A stretch of DNA of 64,000 nucleotides from Artocarpus heterophyllus (lineage: Eukaryota; Streptophyta; Magnoliopsida; Rosales; Moraceae). Below are positions 45,645 to 57,000 of this stretch, in pieces (the first letter of the stretch is position 1; every line of letters begins with the position of its first letter). The stretch lies in NCBI GenBank assembly GCA_025403435.1, contig CM046348.1, positions 28,414,148 through 28,478,147 of the forward strand. Reading direction: 5' to 3'. Under the pieces are notes generated by a model, which was not told the origin of the DNA, made no database searches, and saw only the letters and a program-made list of their open reading frames with translations. The position numbers and the translations under genes are program-made.

Positions 45645-45700
45645 ATTTTTTTTTTTTTTTTTGGGTCAAACACCTTTATGCTATTTTTTTTTTCTCCACA

Positions 45701-45832
45701 GAAGTAAAGAAGCGAATGAGGAGCATTGGTGGCGCTCTTTAGCCGCTTATGGTGGGAACCATTGACGAGCTTAAAGGTGCTAGGTCAGTTGCTAGAAATG
45801 TTCACCTTGGTGAAATATTCTCTTTTAAGATT
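45701..45832 (+). pseudogene. Unidentified exon-like remnant
   Basis: After a good acceptor (ttctccacag, ending 45700), a coding-like stretch reads VKKRMRSIGGAL, a stop, then LMVGTIDELKGARSVARNVH. I cannot assign the family. Sequence to 45970 keeps a genic base composition before AT-rich DNA resumes. Confidence 0.25.
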
Positions 45833-46860
45833 TGACATGCGGAGCGCTTAGTACTGCCATGATGTTAATGTATGTCCTCTCTTTGCCGAACACGATTGCT
45901 TCAATACTTAGGAAGTGATAACATGTCTTAAAGATATGGTAGCTGGGACTTGCGAGTAGAGCCGAAGCCAAAAAAAAAAAAAATCAGCGAGACCGTTACG
46001 AAAAAAGTTTATATAATATTTTATTCTATGGATATATAAATATGTTTTTATTAATTAAAAAGGATATAATTATAATTTTTCTTGTAAAATAGAGACAAAA
46101 TAATATTTTTTAATTATTTAGTAGAGTACAAAAAGGATATATCTAAAATTTTTAAAAACCTTTTAGCGTAAAAGATTAATTTTTAAAAATCGTCCTCACT
46201 TAATTATATGTGCCTCTTGGTAGGATACTAATTCAGTATGTTTAAGTAATAGTCCTATTACTCTCCTTTTCTTTTTTTAGTTCATATTTTTCTTTTTCTT
46301 TTATGGGTATTCTCACTAATGGTACACGTTTTCAAACAATTAAATCTGATTAAAATTATTTTTTTTGTTAGATCATACATTTTATTGGAAGAATCTCTCT
46401 CTCCTTTTTTCCTTTTTTACTCTTATTTTGAAAGTATCCTATACCGAATATTTTGAAACATGTACTTCAAAGAGGATTTGTAAAAGCAAAAATAATAGGG
46501 TGAGCATTAAAAGCTAATTTCTTTTTATGAGCAATAGTTTAGTTTGTAATAAGGAGATTGAATCACTATCTTCTGATATGAGCAATATATGTTAAGTTAA
46601 ACATTTCTCATGCACGTATTAACCTTTTCCCGAGTCGCATCACATTTAATTTGAACATTATAGCATAGAAACTGCATAGTTCACCCTATCCAATTAAAAT
46701 TTTCAACTAATAAATCAATAGTTAAAAAACATTTAATACGACCGATAACATTAATTTACACATTTTCGGATTTCACAGCTCATTTAGTGCAATTCTTACA
46801 ACCCAATTGACATGTCAATTCTTCTCCTTGTTTTTCTTTTTCCTTTAATTAAAAAAAAGG
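45833..46860. other. AT-rich stretch, no gene
   Basis: No coding similarity or clear repeat structure seen. A poly-A tract lies near 45968-45983. Confidence 0.5.
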
Positions 46861-48386
46861 CAATCCATACGGTGGAGCACCTGATTTTGCTCCACCGATA
46901 AGTCACTTGTTACAAGCCGTGTAATTGAAATCAAAGGGTTGAAAAAGATCAATTCATTTAGATACAACAGTTTACTTTGGCGCCTCATTTTTTTTTTATT
47001 TTAACTTTATGAATTGGGCTTGTGATTCTCGTAAAGACTCACGGGTTGTTTATTTTGAGTACTCTTTATGCTCAATGAACTTAAATTTAGATTCGAGTCT
47101 CAAAAATTTTTGGGATAAATCTGAATCCTTTGAGTATCAAGAATCCAAATTTTAGAGTTTTAACTCCCCTAAACTTTTGATACTTAGATATCTATGCTAC
47201 AGTAAAAACTGAAATTCTCTTTCTTAGATTTGAGAAAAAAAAATATAATTTCTTCATTTAATATCCAAATGAGATAATTATTTTTTCATTATGTTTTTAG
47301 TGAAGAGGGGAATAATTTAAGATCTATATTGTATATTTTTTAAGATTATTAACATTAATATTTTATTAGATTTGTTAATAAATAAAAAACTATTTTCACT
47401 ACTTTTCTAAACACAAATTCTAATTTTATTCCATACTCAGATTAAAACTTAAATACACATCCAAACATCAATTCGGATAACAATTCAATTCACTAACTCA
47501 AATCTTAATTCAAATTATACTAACTCAAATTAAATCACTAATTTATATCCATTTACTAAACAGACTCTTCCTCAGAATCCAATTTTTTGTTGAATATGAA
47601 TGCAAAATTGATGATTGAGTTTTTGTACCCATTCCTTTGTGATCATTTTGGTACTACCAATTCATCACGGCGACACCAGAAACGATAGGGTTGGCTCTCT
47701 CCCACAATGGACGATGGCGGCCTCCACGGATCTCCACCACCGCAGCACAAATTAGTGAAATTGAGAGGCTGGTTCCACTTCTCATGTTATTTTGAGTCTA
47801 AAGACAATGGAGGTGTCAAAAATGGTAGCCGGGAAGGCGGTGAATAGAGTATGGCAGCGGCAACCGGTGTTTGTAGCTCCGCTAGTGATGCTCTGGCGAG
47901 AGTTGAGCGATGAAGCTAGTTGGTTTTTTTTCCTCTCTTCGATCTAAGCATGCAGACCAAAATCGCCTTGATTGGACGTTGCATAGAAAAGTTACAGCCA
48001 CCAACAATTATAGTTGTTTTTAGGACTTTGACAGGCAATTGGGGTGGATTTCGGCAGAGTTGGCAACGGATCCACACGTCCTCGAACTCAATTTGATAAG
48101 AGGTTTACAATGGTGTCGGAGGCATTGAAAATGGACGCCAAAAATTCAATCAGAGTTTTGACCTTTTACAGAGAAGAAACAGAGAAAGAAAGTGAGCACA
48201 AGACAGAGTGGGAGAAAGTGAGCACAAGACAGAGTGGGAGAAGAAAAATCTAGTGTGTCAAAAAAAGTTTCATCCAAACAAATTGATCTTTTTAACCGTA
48301 TGATTTGAATCACACAACTTGTATATGGCCTGTAATAAGTGGCCTACCAGTGGAGCAAACTCATGTGTTCCACTGTATGGATTTTG
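46861..48386. mobile_element. MULE-like long-TIR element T4
   Basis: About 1.53 kb with arms of about 110 bp. The left arm (caatccatacggtggagcac, ttgctccaccgataagtcac, ggttgaaaaagatcaatt) is matched by the right arm read in reverse (aaatccatacagtggaacac, ttgctccactggtaggccac, ggttaaaaagatcaattt). The right half of the interior (47640-48250) is GC-rich and gene-like but not recognised. It includes a 26-bp tandem duplication (gagaaagtgagcacaagaca...) near 48183-48236. A weaker pair of inverted ends at about 47043 and 47568 may mark a nested MITE. The target duplication is hidden by A-rich flanks. Confidence 0.7.
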
Positions 48387-49052
48387 TCTGAAAAAACATA
48401 GATACATTTCCAAAAGAAAAAACCATCACTTATGCTAGTAGATTTGAAGATATAGTTTGAGATGGTTTTAGCACTTACGGAACTAAAATATCTAATAGTA
48501 AAGTATCCAAACTACACTTGATTAAATGCCCCACGTGTATGACGTGAAACATAGGTTCACTTCAATTCATGGTCCAGCCAATCTCTATCATTAATACTGC
48601 TAAACGCGGTAGTTGCCTGGTAGGAGATGCCAAACAGATGCATTGATATTGTCCTTTTCTTAATGTTGATTAGAAAAGAACAAAAAAAAAAAAAAAAAAA
48701 GGGTCTACAATGGTACACTCAATGTTGAGCTATTTTACGGAGCTTATCAGCACTAGAAGATTACCAAGCCACTCAAGCAGGATTCAAATGTATGCCATTT
48801 GAGTCAGAAGACATGAGCCAAATCAACCCTTCTGCTTGTGTGGTGGTCATATAAACAGATGCATCAACATTGATGAATTAAAATTTTACAAAATAGAGTC
48901 CATTGCAATTTAATGCGACAGACTTACCTATTTGACAGATAAGACTTATTACATATATGATGGGGACCAAGAATTGCAGTAATTTTGAGTTTTTTTATAT
49001 TATTATTAGTATTATTACTACTAGTAGTAGTTAACATTGGTTGTGCATTTAG
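48387..49052. other. No gene recognised
   Basis: A poly-A run near 48682-48700 and an AT-rich spacer; no coding similarity. Confidence 0.5.
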
Positions 49053-49147
49053 GACATGCTTGACACACCGTATTGTATTGTATTATATTGTATTGTAAAA
49101 AATACAATACAATATAGTATAATACGATATGTCAACAAGTCTTTAGA
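49053..49147. mobile_element. Small hairpin MITE
   Basis: A near-perfect hairpin: ccgtattgtattgtattata on the left pairs with tatagtataatacgatatgt on the right around tgtaaaaaatac. The outer bases gacatgcttgacacacc and gatatgtcaacaagtc extend the inverted repeat. Non-coding. Confidence 0.6.
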
Positions 49148-49250
49148 CTTGAGAAATATACTATTCATCATTTTTCTTAAAAAAATACGTTTATTATGTT
49201 TTGTTTTACAATTACTATTTTTGTACACATGAGGCTATTTTATGGGGATT

Positions 49251-49417
49251 GATTTTTTTTTAAAAGGAAAATTACAGTCAAACAACATATAATATGAATA
49301 ACCCTTCAATACAGGGCATTACTTTCAACAGATCGATTTTTTTTAAGGAAAATTATAGTCAAACAACATATTAATATGAATAAACCGTCAATACAAGGCA
49401 TTACTTTCAACAGACCA
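49251..49417. repeat. 84-bp tandem duplication
   Basis: Copies at 49251-49334 and 49335-49417 share ggaaaattacagtcaaacaa, then tcaatacagggcattacttt with few changes. Confidence 0.85.
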
Positions 49418-50340
49418 ATACCACCACTGCAAACAAATGAATACTCACAGGGAAAGACGAGTGATAGAAGCCTGAGAAACGTGAGTACCTCGGCACAATG
49501 AGACAAGCCCACATAGTGCTCTTTTTAAAACCCCCTTAACAACCAATGAAAAAAAATCTAATGGGTTATCACTTATAATATAGACATAAACAAATGCCAT
49601 AAGATTGAACTCTCATGGATTGGACAAACGAAATAAACCAAAAGCCAGAAAGACCACCTTCCTTATTAAAGCAAAAACACCTTGAACCAAAACAAAAACA
49701 ACACTACAGCAGCAAGGCGAACTCACTTTATTGAATAAAAAATACAAACACAGAGGTAAAATCGACTGAAGAAGCAAGAAACACCGACAACTCGAATCTT
49801 AGATCGGCAAGGCCAAAACCCCCAGCCACAACTCATCTCCCCATGGCCGCAACACCACCATGTATACACACATGCATATATACACTCTCAGGGCGATGTT
49901 TAGTAAAAGGAGATGAAAATATAAAAGGGAGTAAGGTGACAAAAACATAAAAAAAATAAAAGAGTTTTATTGTGTTTGGTAATGTTTGACGACATATAAA
50001 AAAGTTATAGTTTCAAACTGTTTATAGTGTAAAGCTTTCACATATTTTAATATAAAACAAACATATGTTATTACAATTTAACGCTCTTACAACAATTAAG
50101 TTCTAATTCATTAGCTACAACTATGGTTTCTGGCACTCTCTAAATATTTGGATAGATCAAAATTGTTTTTAAGAATTAAAACCAATCATCCCAATCAATT
50201 CTCTCTTTGTTTCATCCAAGTCATTCTACTAATCAAGCTTTCAATTTAGGATAAATAACATGCTTGCTTCAATATTATTTTTCCTCGTATTATTATTAAT
50301 TGTCTTCAAATTTTAAATATTTAGCATTATTTGACTGTTT
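49418..50340. other. Upstream region of the kinase gene, no gene
   Basis: AT-rich with short repeats. Sequence near 49890-50100 resembles a degenerate MITE but its ends are unclear. Confidence 0.4.
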
Positions 50341-51050
50341 AGTACTTCAGTAAATATAACTAGGTGGAGAGAAAAAAGGGAAAAAAAAAAGAAAAAAGAA
50401 AAAAGAAGGAGCGTTGATTAACGCGGACGAAGGTGTGGATGTTGGTGAGCCACCACCTTGCCAGCTGGCTGTCGGGGAGAGGTCCCCAGATCCCTCTCCC
50501 CTCGCTCTGCACGTGACTCACCACCTCACTCTCTCTCTCTCTCTCTCCTCTCTTCTCTTCTTTTCTCCCCCTCTCTCTCTCTCTCTCTGTGTGGAAAAGC
50601 CCGTCGCTTTCCTCGTCGATCAATTATATCAATCAAAACAACACAAAAATCAAATCCCTCTCCCTCCCTCCCTCCCTCCCTCCCTTTCTCTGTCTCATTT
50701 TCTCGTTTCCGTCGCTCTCTTTCATCAATATATAAAAACGAAATACATATATATATCATAGGTTTTCCTCGCATATTTCATCTATCTCATCAGCCTCTCC
50801 GCTTCTCTCTTTATACATTATTCATATATATACAACTATACATATAGTTATTATTCATACACACACACACACACATAGCGCATATATATTTGTTTTTTGG
50901 TACTGGGACTTGGACGTCTCCTCCTGGAATCTGGCGAGGGGTCTCGGGCGTTGTTCGGGAATGATTCTTCGGATGCGGAGGAAATATTGAGATCCAAATG
51001 TTATTGGATGCAAAAGGAGATTGGGATATCAATGCTTGGATCTGCTGGCG
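50341..51050 (+). promoter_or_regulatory. Promoter and first untranslated exon of the kinase gene
   Basis: It contains CT microsatellites (50527-50549 and 50567-50588), a (TCCC)n tract near 50659-50690 and a (CA)n run near 50860-50875, typical of plant 5' leaders. The first exon is inferred to end at 51050 before gtaatttg. The matching acceptor is tttttatag ending 52182. Several upstream ATGs lie at 50961, 50998 and 51008. The exact transcription start is not visible. Confidence 0.55.
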
Positions 51051-52286
51051 GTAATTTGCTTTTCTTGCAGATTCTTGTTTCTATATCATCATTTCCGTTT
51101 TCGATTATACTCCTTATCCGGATTTAATTTATTTTGTGTTCCTTCAAATGGCGAGTTTTGATTTTAGTTTGGTGAGCGTTTGAGATTGGTCCGTAGTGAT
51201 GTGAATGTGACGGTCTGGAGAGAAATTAGTGATCGCAGCGCTTGTAATGATCGGAGATTTGGTTCTTGTTGGCATTGGTTTGCGAAGCTAGATGCAGATT
51301 TGCAAAGAAATGTGAGGCCGAAATCTAAAATTATTGATGGTTTGGAGTAATTGTAGTGATGCATTTTGTAGTTAGCTCTTTTGGAAGCAATAGGTTTCGT
51401 TTAAAGATCTAGGGATTTAGTCAAACATAGGTTTCTGCATTATAATTGGAGCATATGTGGGACTGAAGTGAGAAGAATACTCTATTGTCGGAGTCTTTGA
51501 CCATGGATTGAATTTGAAATTTATATACGCACTAATTGCAATTGCCTTCTTTTTCTATAATGGTTTTGGCATCATTGCAAGAGCTTTCGCGACTTGGAAT
51601 ATTGAACTCTGCTTCAGGGAGGAAAAAATGGTTGTTATGTTGTTGTTCATATGTTTTAGAGGGAGTTGGTATGTTTTTAAAGATGGTCATGGACTTATTT
51701 GGTGGTAGTGACTATGAAGATTGGCGATTTCAATTCGAACGAAATTAGCATTTTTCATGGACGTTATGCTTTGATGGACACTACAAAGTGTGGTATACAC
51801 AGCTTGATCATAGTATTTAGCTTAAGTATGTCGCCTAACATATAAATGACGGTGAATTATACCATGGTAGTGAATATGAATTTTTCGTGTCCTTCAACCA
51901 GCTAAGCATGGTACAGTGTTGAATAGTTCTAAGTTTTTGTTGCTTATATCTTTGGACCTGAGTTGCTGTGAGAAAATCTAGTGTAAATATTATTAATATA
52001 CCTTTACATGTGAATACCGATATGAGCTTGTGACATATTTTCATTTGTCTTGCAACTATGATCTCCTATATTTCCATTTCCGAATAACATTTTTCGATAT
52101 TTCGTAATGATCTTTGCCTTTTTAATTCTCGACTAATTTTGTTAAGATTTCAAGTACCATTTTGTTTTTGTCTTTTTTATAGGTCTTATGGCCTCCAGCT
52201 TGGAGAAGTCAGTACAATTAAAGTTTCTACCTGTTGTCTTGCTGCCTAATAGTTTTTCTTCGGCTGAACAATCTTTTATTGGGTAA
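51008..52286 (+). other. Splice-spanning upstream ORF (48 codons)
   Basis: If the leader intron 51051-52182 is removed, the ATG at 51008 reads MQKEIGISMLGSAG, crosses the junction as GLMASSLEKSVQLKF, and stops at TAA 52284-52286, 43 bp before the main start. A second frame from ATG 50998 also crosses the junction and runs about 40 codons. Such uORFs commonly reduce or regulate translation of the main ORF. Conservation is unknown. Confidence 0.4.
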
Positions 52287-52329
52287 GGAGAGGTGGCGAA
52301 ATGGTTATACAGTCCAAATTTCTAAAGAC

Positions 52330-54022
52330 ATGGAGGAGACACGAGATGATGCAGGGCCAGCTGAGCAGGGGCCTTCTAATGCTTCATGGTGGCATTCAGA
52401 TTTTATTGAAAGATTTGGATCTGTTTCTTTGGGTTCTCAAGAGGAGACCTTAAGCAATACAGAATCACCAAGAACTTATGATCAAGATGTATTGTTGTCT
52501 CAGAATGCATCTCAAATTCTATGGCGCACAGGAGTGCTTTCTGAACCAATTCCAAATGGTTTTTATTCTGTTGTTCCGGTGAGAATTGCTGTAATTTTAC
52601 CAAGTATGCATAGTTGATTATAAGATGAAGATGATCATGGTATAACATGATTTTTCATGATTGATGATTATTAAACAATATGCAGGAGAAAAGACTGAAG
52701 GAGACTTTTGAGGATATTCCTACTCTCGATGAGCTTCATGCCTTGAGAGGAGAGGGTTTTAAAGCTGATATCATTCTTGTAGATGCTGCTAAAGATAAAA
52801 AACTCTCCATGTTGAGGCAACTGATTGTGGCCCTAGTGAAAGGATTAAACTCAAATCCAGCTGCTGTGATAAAAAAGATAGCAGGATTGGTGAGAACTGT
52901 GTTAACTTTTTCTATTTCTAAGTTATTAGAAGTCTTGTTTCAAGCAAGAAAAGAAGTTTACAACCAAAAATACAATCCTCTCTAGTTTTTCTTTATTCAG
53001 GTTGTGACATACTCTATAGTCTATATGATTAGTATGTTTTGGTATGCCTTGTTGCTTGAGAGTTAATGGAGATCAGAAACTTGCTACAACAATTACTAAG
53101 ATTCCCTTGAAACATTATGAAGTATTTGCTAACTTTATTTTTCATCCAATTTTGTGAAAAGGTTTCTGATTTCTATAAACGGCCAAATTTAGAGAGTCCA
53201 GCAAAAGCTGCACTAGAAGAAACGTCTCACATGTTTGAGAACCGAGGTCTGCAGCTGCTGGGGCAAATAAAGCATGGTTCATGTCGTCCTCGTGCAATCT
53301 TATTTAAAGCCTTAGCAGATACTGTAGGTCTTGAAAGTAGGCTCATGGTGGTAAGAGTTGACTTCATTTGGTGGGGTGGAGTACTCTTTTTATTCCTCTT
53401 TCTTTTTTTTTTTGGTTGGTTTCTTCTTCCTATAGTTATTATGTGAGTCTTCCCTTCAGTTTGGGGAAAAGATAATTTTCCAGTGTTTTCTATTTCTTGC
53501 AACAGTTGCTGACACCTGAAAGCTTGTGTTCTGATCAGGGTTTGCCTAGTGATGGGGTTGTTGAGTATTTGGACTCATATAAGCATATGTCTGTCTTAGT
53601 TGAACTGAGTTCTGTTGAATACTTGGTTGATCTCATGCGGTTTCCGGGCCAGCTGTTGCCCCGAACGACCAAGGCAATCTTTATGACCCATATTTCTGCA
53701 GCAGGGGAGAGTGATTCTGCAGAAAATGACTCCTGTGATTCACCATTAGAACCAAACAGTCCTCTGTATGGGTTTTCAGAGCGAGTTGATCCTGACAGGT
53801 CAGTTGGTTTTTAAACTTATGATGCTAGTTCTTGTTGGGTTCTCATGCATGAAGTAGGTATAGGTAATTATTTTTCTTCTTCTTCGTGTTACCAGTGCTG
53901 AAAAAGATGAAAGCGTTCAGTTGCAAAGGAGGTTGGATTCAAATGTACCAGATCTGTCATTGCGGAATATGATGTTGCGATCTACTACCTCTATCGACAG
54001 GAAATTAAGGTAAGATACATAC

Positions 54023-54059
<37 letters not shown>

Positions 54060-57000
54060 GGGGAGGTAATATATTGCTTGCCCTGACGAGTTCAGGTTTT
54101 TTTTTTTTTTTATATATATATTATGACGGCCTTTCAATTTCTTTTGCATTGAGCCTTTCGGCATTCCTTTATTTAGTCTTACAAGATATGTATGGTTCAG
54201 TTCCCCCAGAAAGTTATAGATCGTTACATGTTTAATACTGAAGTTATTTCTTTTCTTTTCTTTTCTTTTTTCTTAGTTTATCTCATAGTGAACCAAACAT
54301 TGCAAATTCATTTTGGCGGCGTAGTCGGAGGAAGGTCATTGCTGAACAGCGAACTGCCAGTTCAAGGTTCTTTTTAATCTTCTTGTGTTTGTATTGATAT
54401 ATCCTTTTCAATTGGATTATGTTATACTTAAGAATTCAAAGGCTTGTAGTGCTTATGATAATACTTCTCTTTGTTCTAAAGCAAGTGTAGATTATAAATA
54501 GCTAGCACGTCAGGTGAACTTTTGTTTTGCATTTTGTTTGTTTGTTTGTTTGTTTTTTGCATAAGAAAGGAAATTGATTAAAAATGAATAAAATTACAAA
54601 AATGGAATACAGTAAGTCTGCCACAGATAAAAATGAACAAAGAAACTACTTAAAAAAAATTACAGATGCTTTGCTCTACATCATTGGGTATTTAATTCAT
54701 CATTTGGGTATTTAATTCATCATCATTGGGTATTTGCTCAACGACTTAAAGCCTTTAGCTCTCATGTAAAACAACATCCATAGCATCATTTGGTCATAGT
54801 TTTAATTTGTTATTTGTTTTTATTATGTGTTTTTCAAACTTTTTTTAGTTTTGCAGTCCAGAACATCCTTCCTTTAGAGCCCGTGGACGGTCCATGCTTA
54901 GTGGTGATAGAAAGTCCTTTAGAGATTATGCTGATGGCATGTCTTCATCAAGGTTTTTTATCCTTTTTGGACCTATAAACTCTTTAATTAAGAAACTGAA
55001 TGCTTGAATTTACTTAGTGAATTATCTTTACAATGACCTATTAGTGGGTAAAGAAGCAAAAGTTGATGAATAGTAGCATTTGTTTCTTTTTTTTGCATTA
55101 TATTTTCTGTGCTATCAGCTTTATGTGGAGGATTATGTAGTCGTTGAGCTATTCTCTTATCTGTAGATATAGTATTTACAACATAAGTTGATGCTCTGGG
55201 AAGTGTGCATACTCGCTTTCTAAAACTGCTTTTATTTTTAATTAAAATGCAGCTATAGGTCAGATGGTGCATCAACATCAGACGCTCGTAGGATAAGAAG
55301 AAGAAGCATTAGCATTACGCCAGAAATTGGTGATGATATAGTGAGGTTGATGTCTATCATAACCCGTAACTTTTAATAGCAGTTTTTTCTTATAAAAGAT
55401 TTTTTCTTATAAAAGAAATTTCTGGCCTTGTATGTGACAAAGTGCTTCCGTAGAATTGTAGGCGTATGCTGCGTATGATTTTATTCTGTTCAGGTTAATT
55501 GGGGAGTTTGGAAAAGTTCATCCCCTCCGCCCCCCAAAACACGTAGAAACTAATCCCAAATTGAAGATCTGTTGATGGTGAGCATAGCAAGTTGGAAGGA
55601 AAAGAGAATAAACAAAGCTCCTTGGTAGTTCACTCATCATGTTCTAAATTCTGTAGGAAGTGTTGGCATGCTACTTCATTAAAGGAGGAACCATGAGAGC
55701 ATCCGAGATTGCCATCTCCGGATTTTGGTATGGTTCACTTTATGATTCACGATGGCACTTTTCCGTTATGGAGTTACTTGAGAGCTGTCAAGTCTTGCCC
55801 AGTGGCTGTCGCTTTAGAAATTAAGACGGGTGGGATTAGAATTAACTATAATAGAAATGAGGTGGAGGTGTGAGAGACAGCTGTTTTGGAATTACACATG
55901 GACTAGTTAGGAAAGAGCTCGGATTATAGATACTGAACAATAATTGGAAAAGTATAGAGTATATGATCGTGAAGGTTTAGTGTTGCTGCAAAGCAATTAT
56001 AAGACTCTGCATTCAGCAACCATTCCATTTGTCATTTGTCCTGCTTAAGAGAGGGTTCTCAATGGTACGAAATAGGAGATCTTGTAGGTTGGAAACAAGA
56101 AAAGGAAATCTGGAAGTGGTCGTGAGACTTGGATTGTGTGGAAGATGTTAATAAATTTATAGTAAATCTTTGAAAATGCAAAGAAGGTAGCTTGGCACAA
56201 ATTGGAACAGGTTCTGAACAAAGAATTCAGTTTGTCGGAACAAAATATGTGAATCTCACCTACTGGAATAGTACTGGAGATGCCATTACTAAATCCCTTG
56301 ATGTGGTTGTTAATGGGGAAGATTAGAATTTATCACATCGTATTGATGTGGAGAGCAAATTGTAAATGAAGTGATCAATCTTACGAAGTGGTTGCATCAA
56401 ACATTTGAGGAGATAACTAGGGGTTTGATGAGTTTAGTATTCAATCAGTGAAAAAGGCTGCTGGATATTTAGAAGAGGATGAAGAAATTAGGAGAGTAGT
56501 GTTTGATTGTGGGAAGGATAGTTTTGGGTTCAATGGTTATTCAATGGCATTTTTTTTAGGATTTTTTGGAAAATTGTGGAGGAGTGTTTGGAGTCTAGGA
56601 AATGTGCAATGGGGATCTTGATGCTTGTACTGGTGACCTCTCTGTGTCTTGTTTCCTTTTTAGGTGAGCAAGTGGCTTTTAGCCTGTTACTGCATATTTA
56701 GTGTTGAAGAGGTTTTTGTTAATCAATTTTGTTAGATGATGGCTTTGGGTGATATCATTTATAGGGTTTGAAGAGCTGTTCTTACAAGTAGGCAGACTAT
56801 GGATTTGATTCTTGTTTCTTTGTAGGCGTGAGAAGATTGTAGAGATGTAGTTAAAAAAGGCATTATTTTCAAAACTGTTTTTGGGGAAGCTAACGATCAT
56901 GTGGATTAGTTCTTGTTAGATACCACGTCCTACATGAAATGATTATGATATAATTAGTGGGTTTATAATTTTTTGGGTCCCCTCCAATTGCAAGCCAATT

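Noticed and set aside
50360..50847. Ser/Leu-rich and Arg/Glu-rich open frames upstream of the kinase
   Set aside because: Produced by CT and TCCC microsatellites of the 5' leader.
53227..53502. Minus-strand 91-codon frame
   Set aside because: Antisense to exon 3 of the kinase and its following intron; no known similarity.
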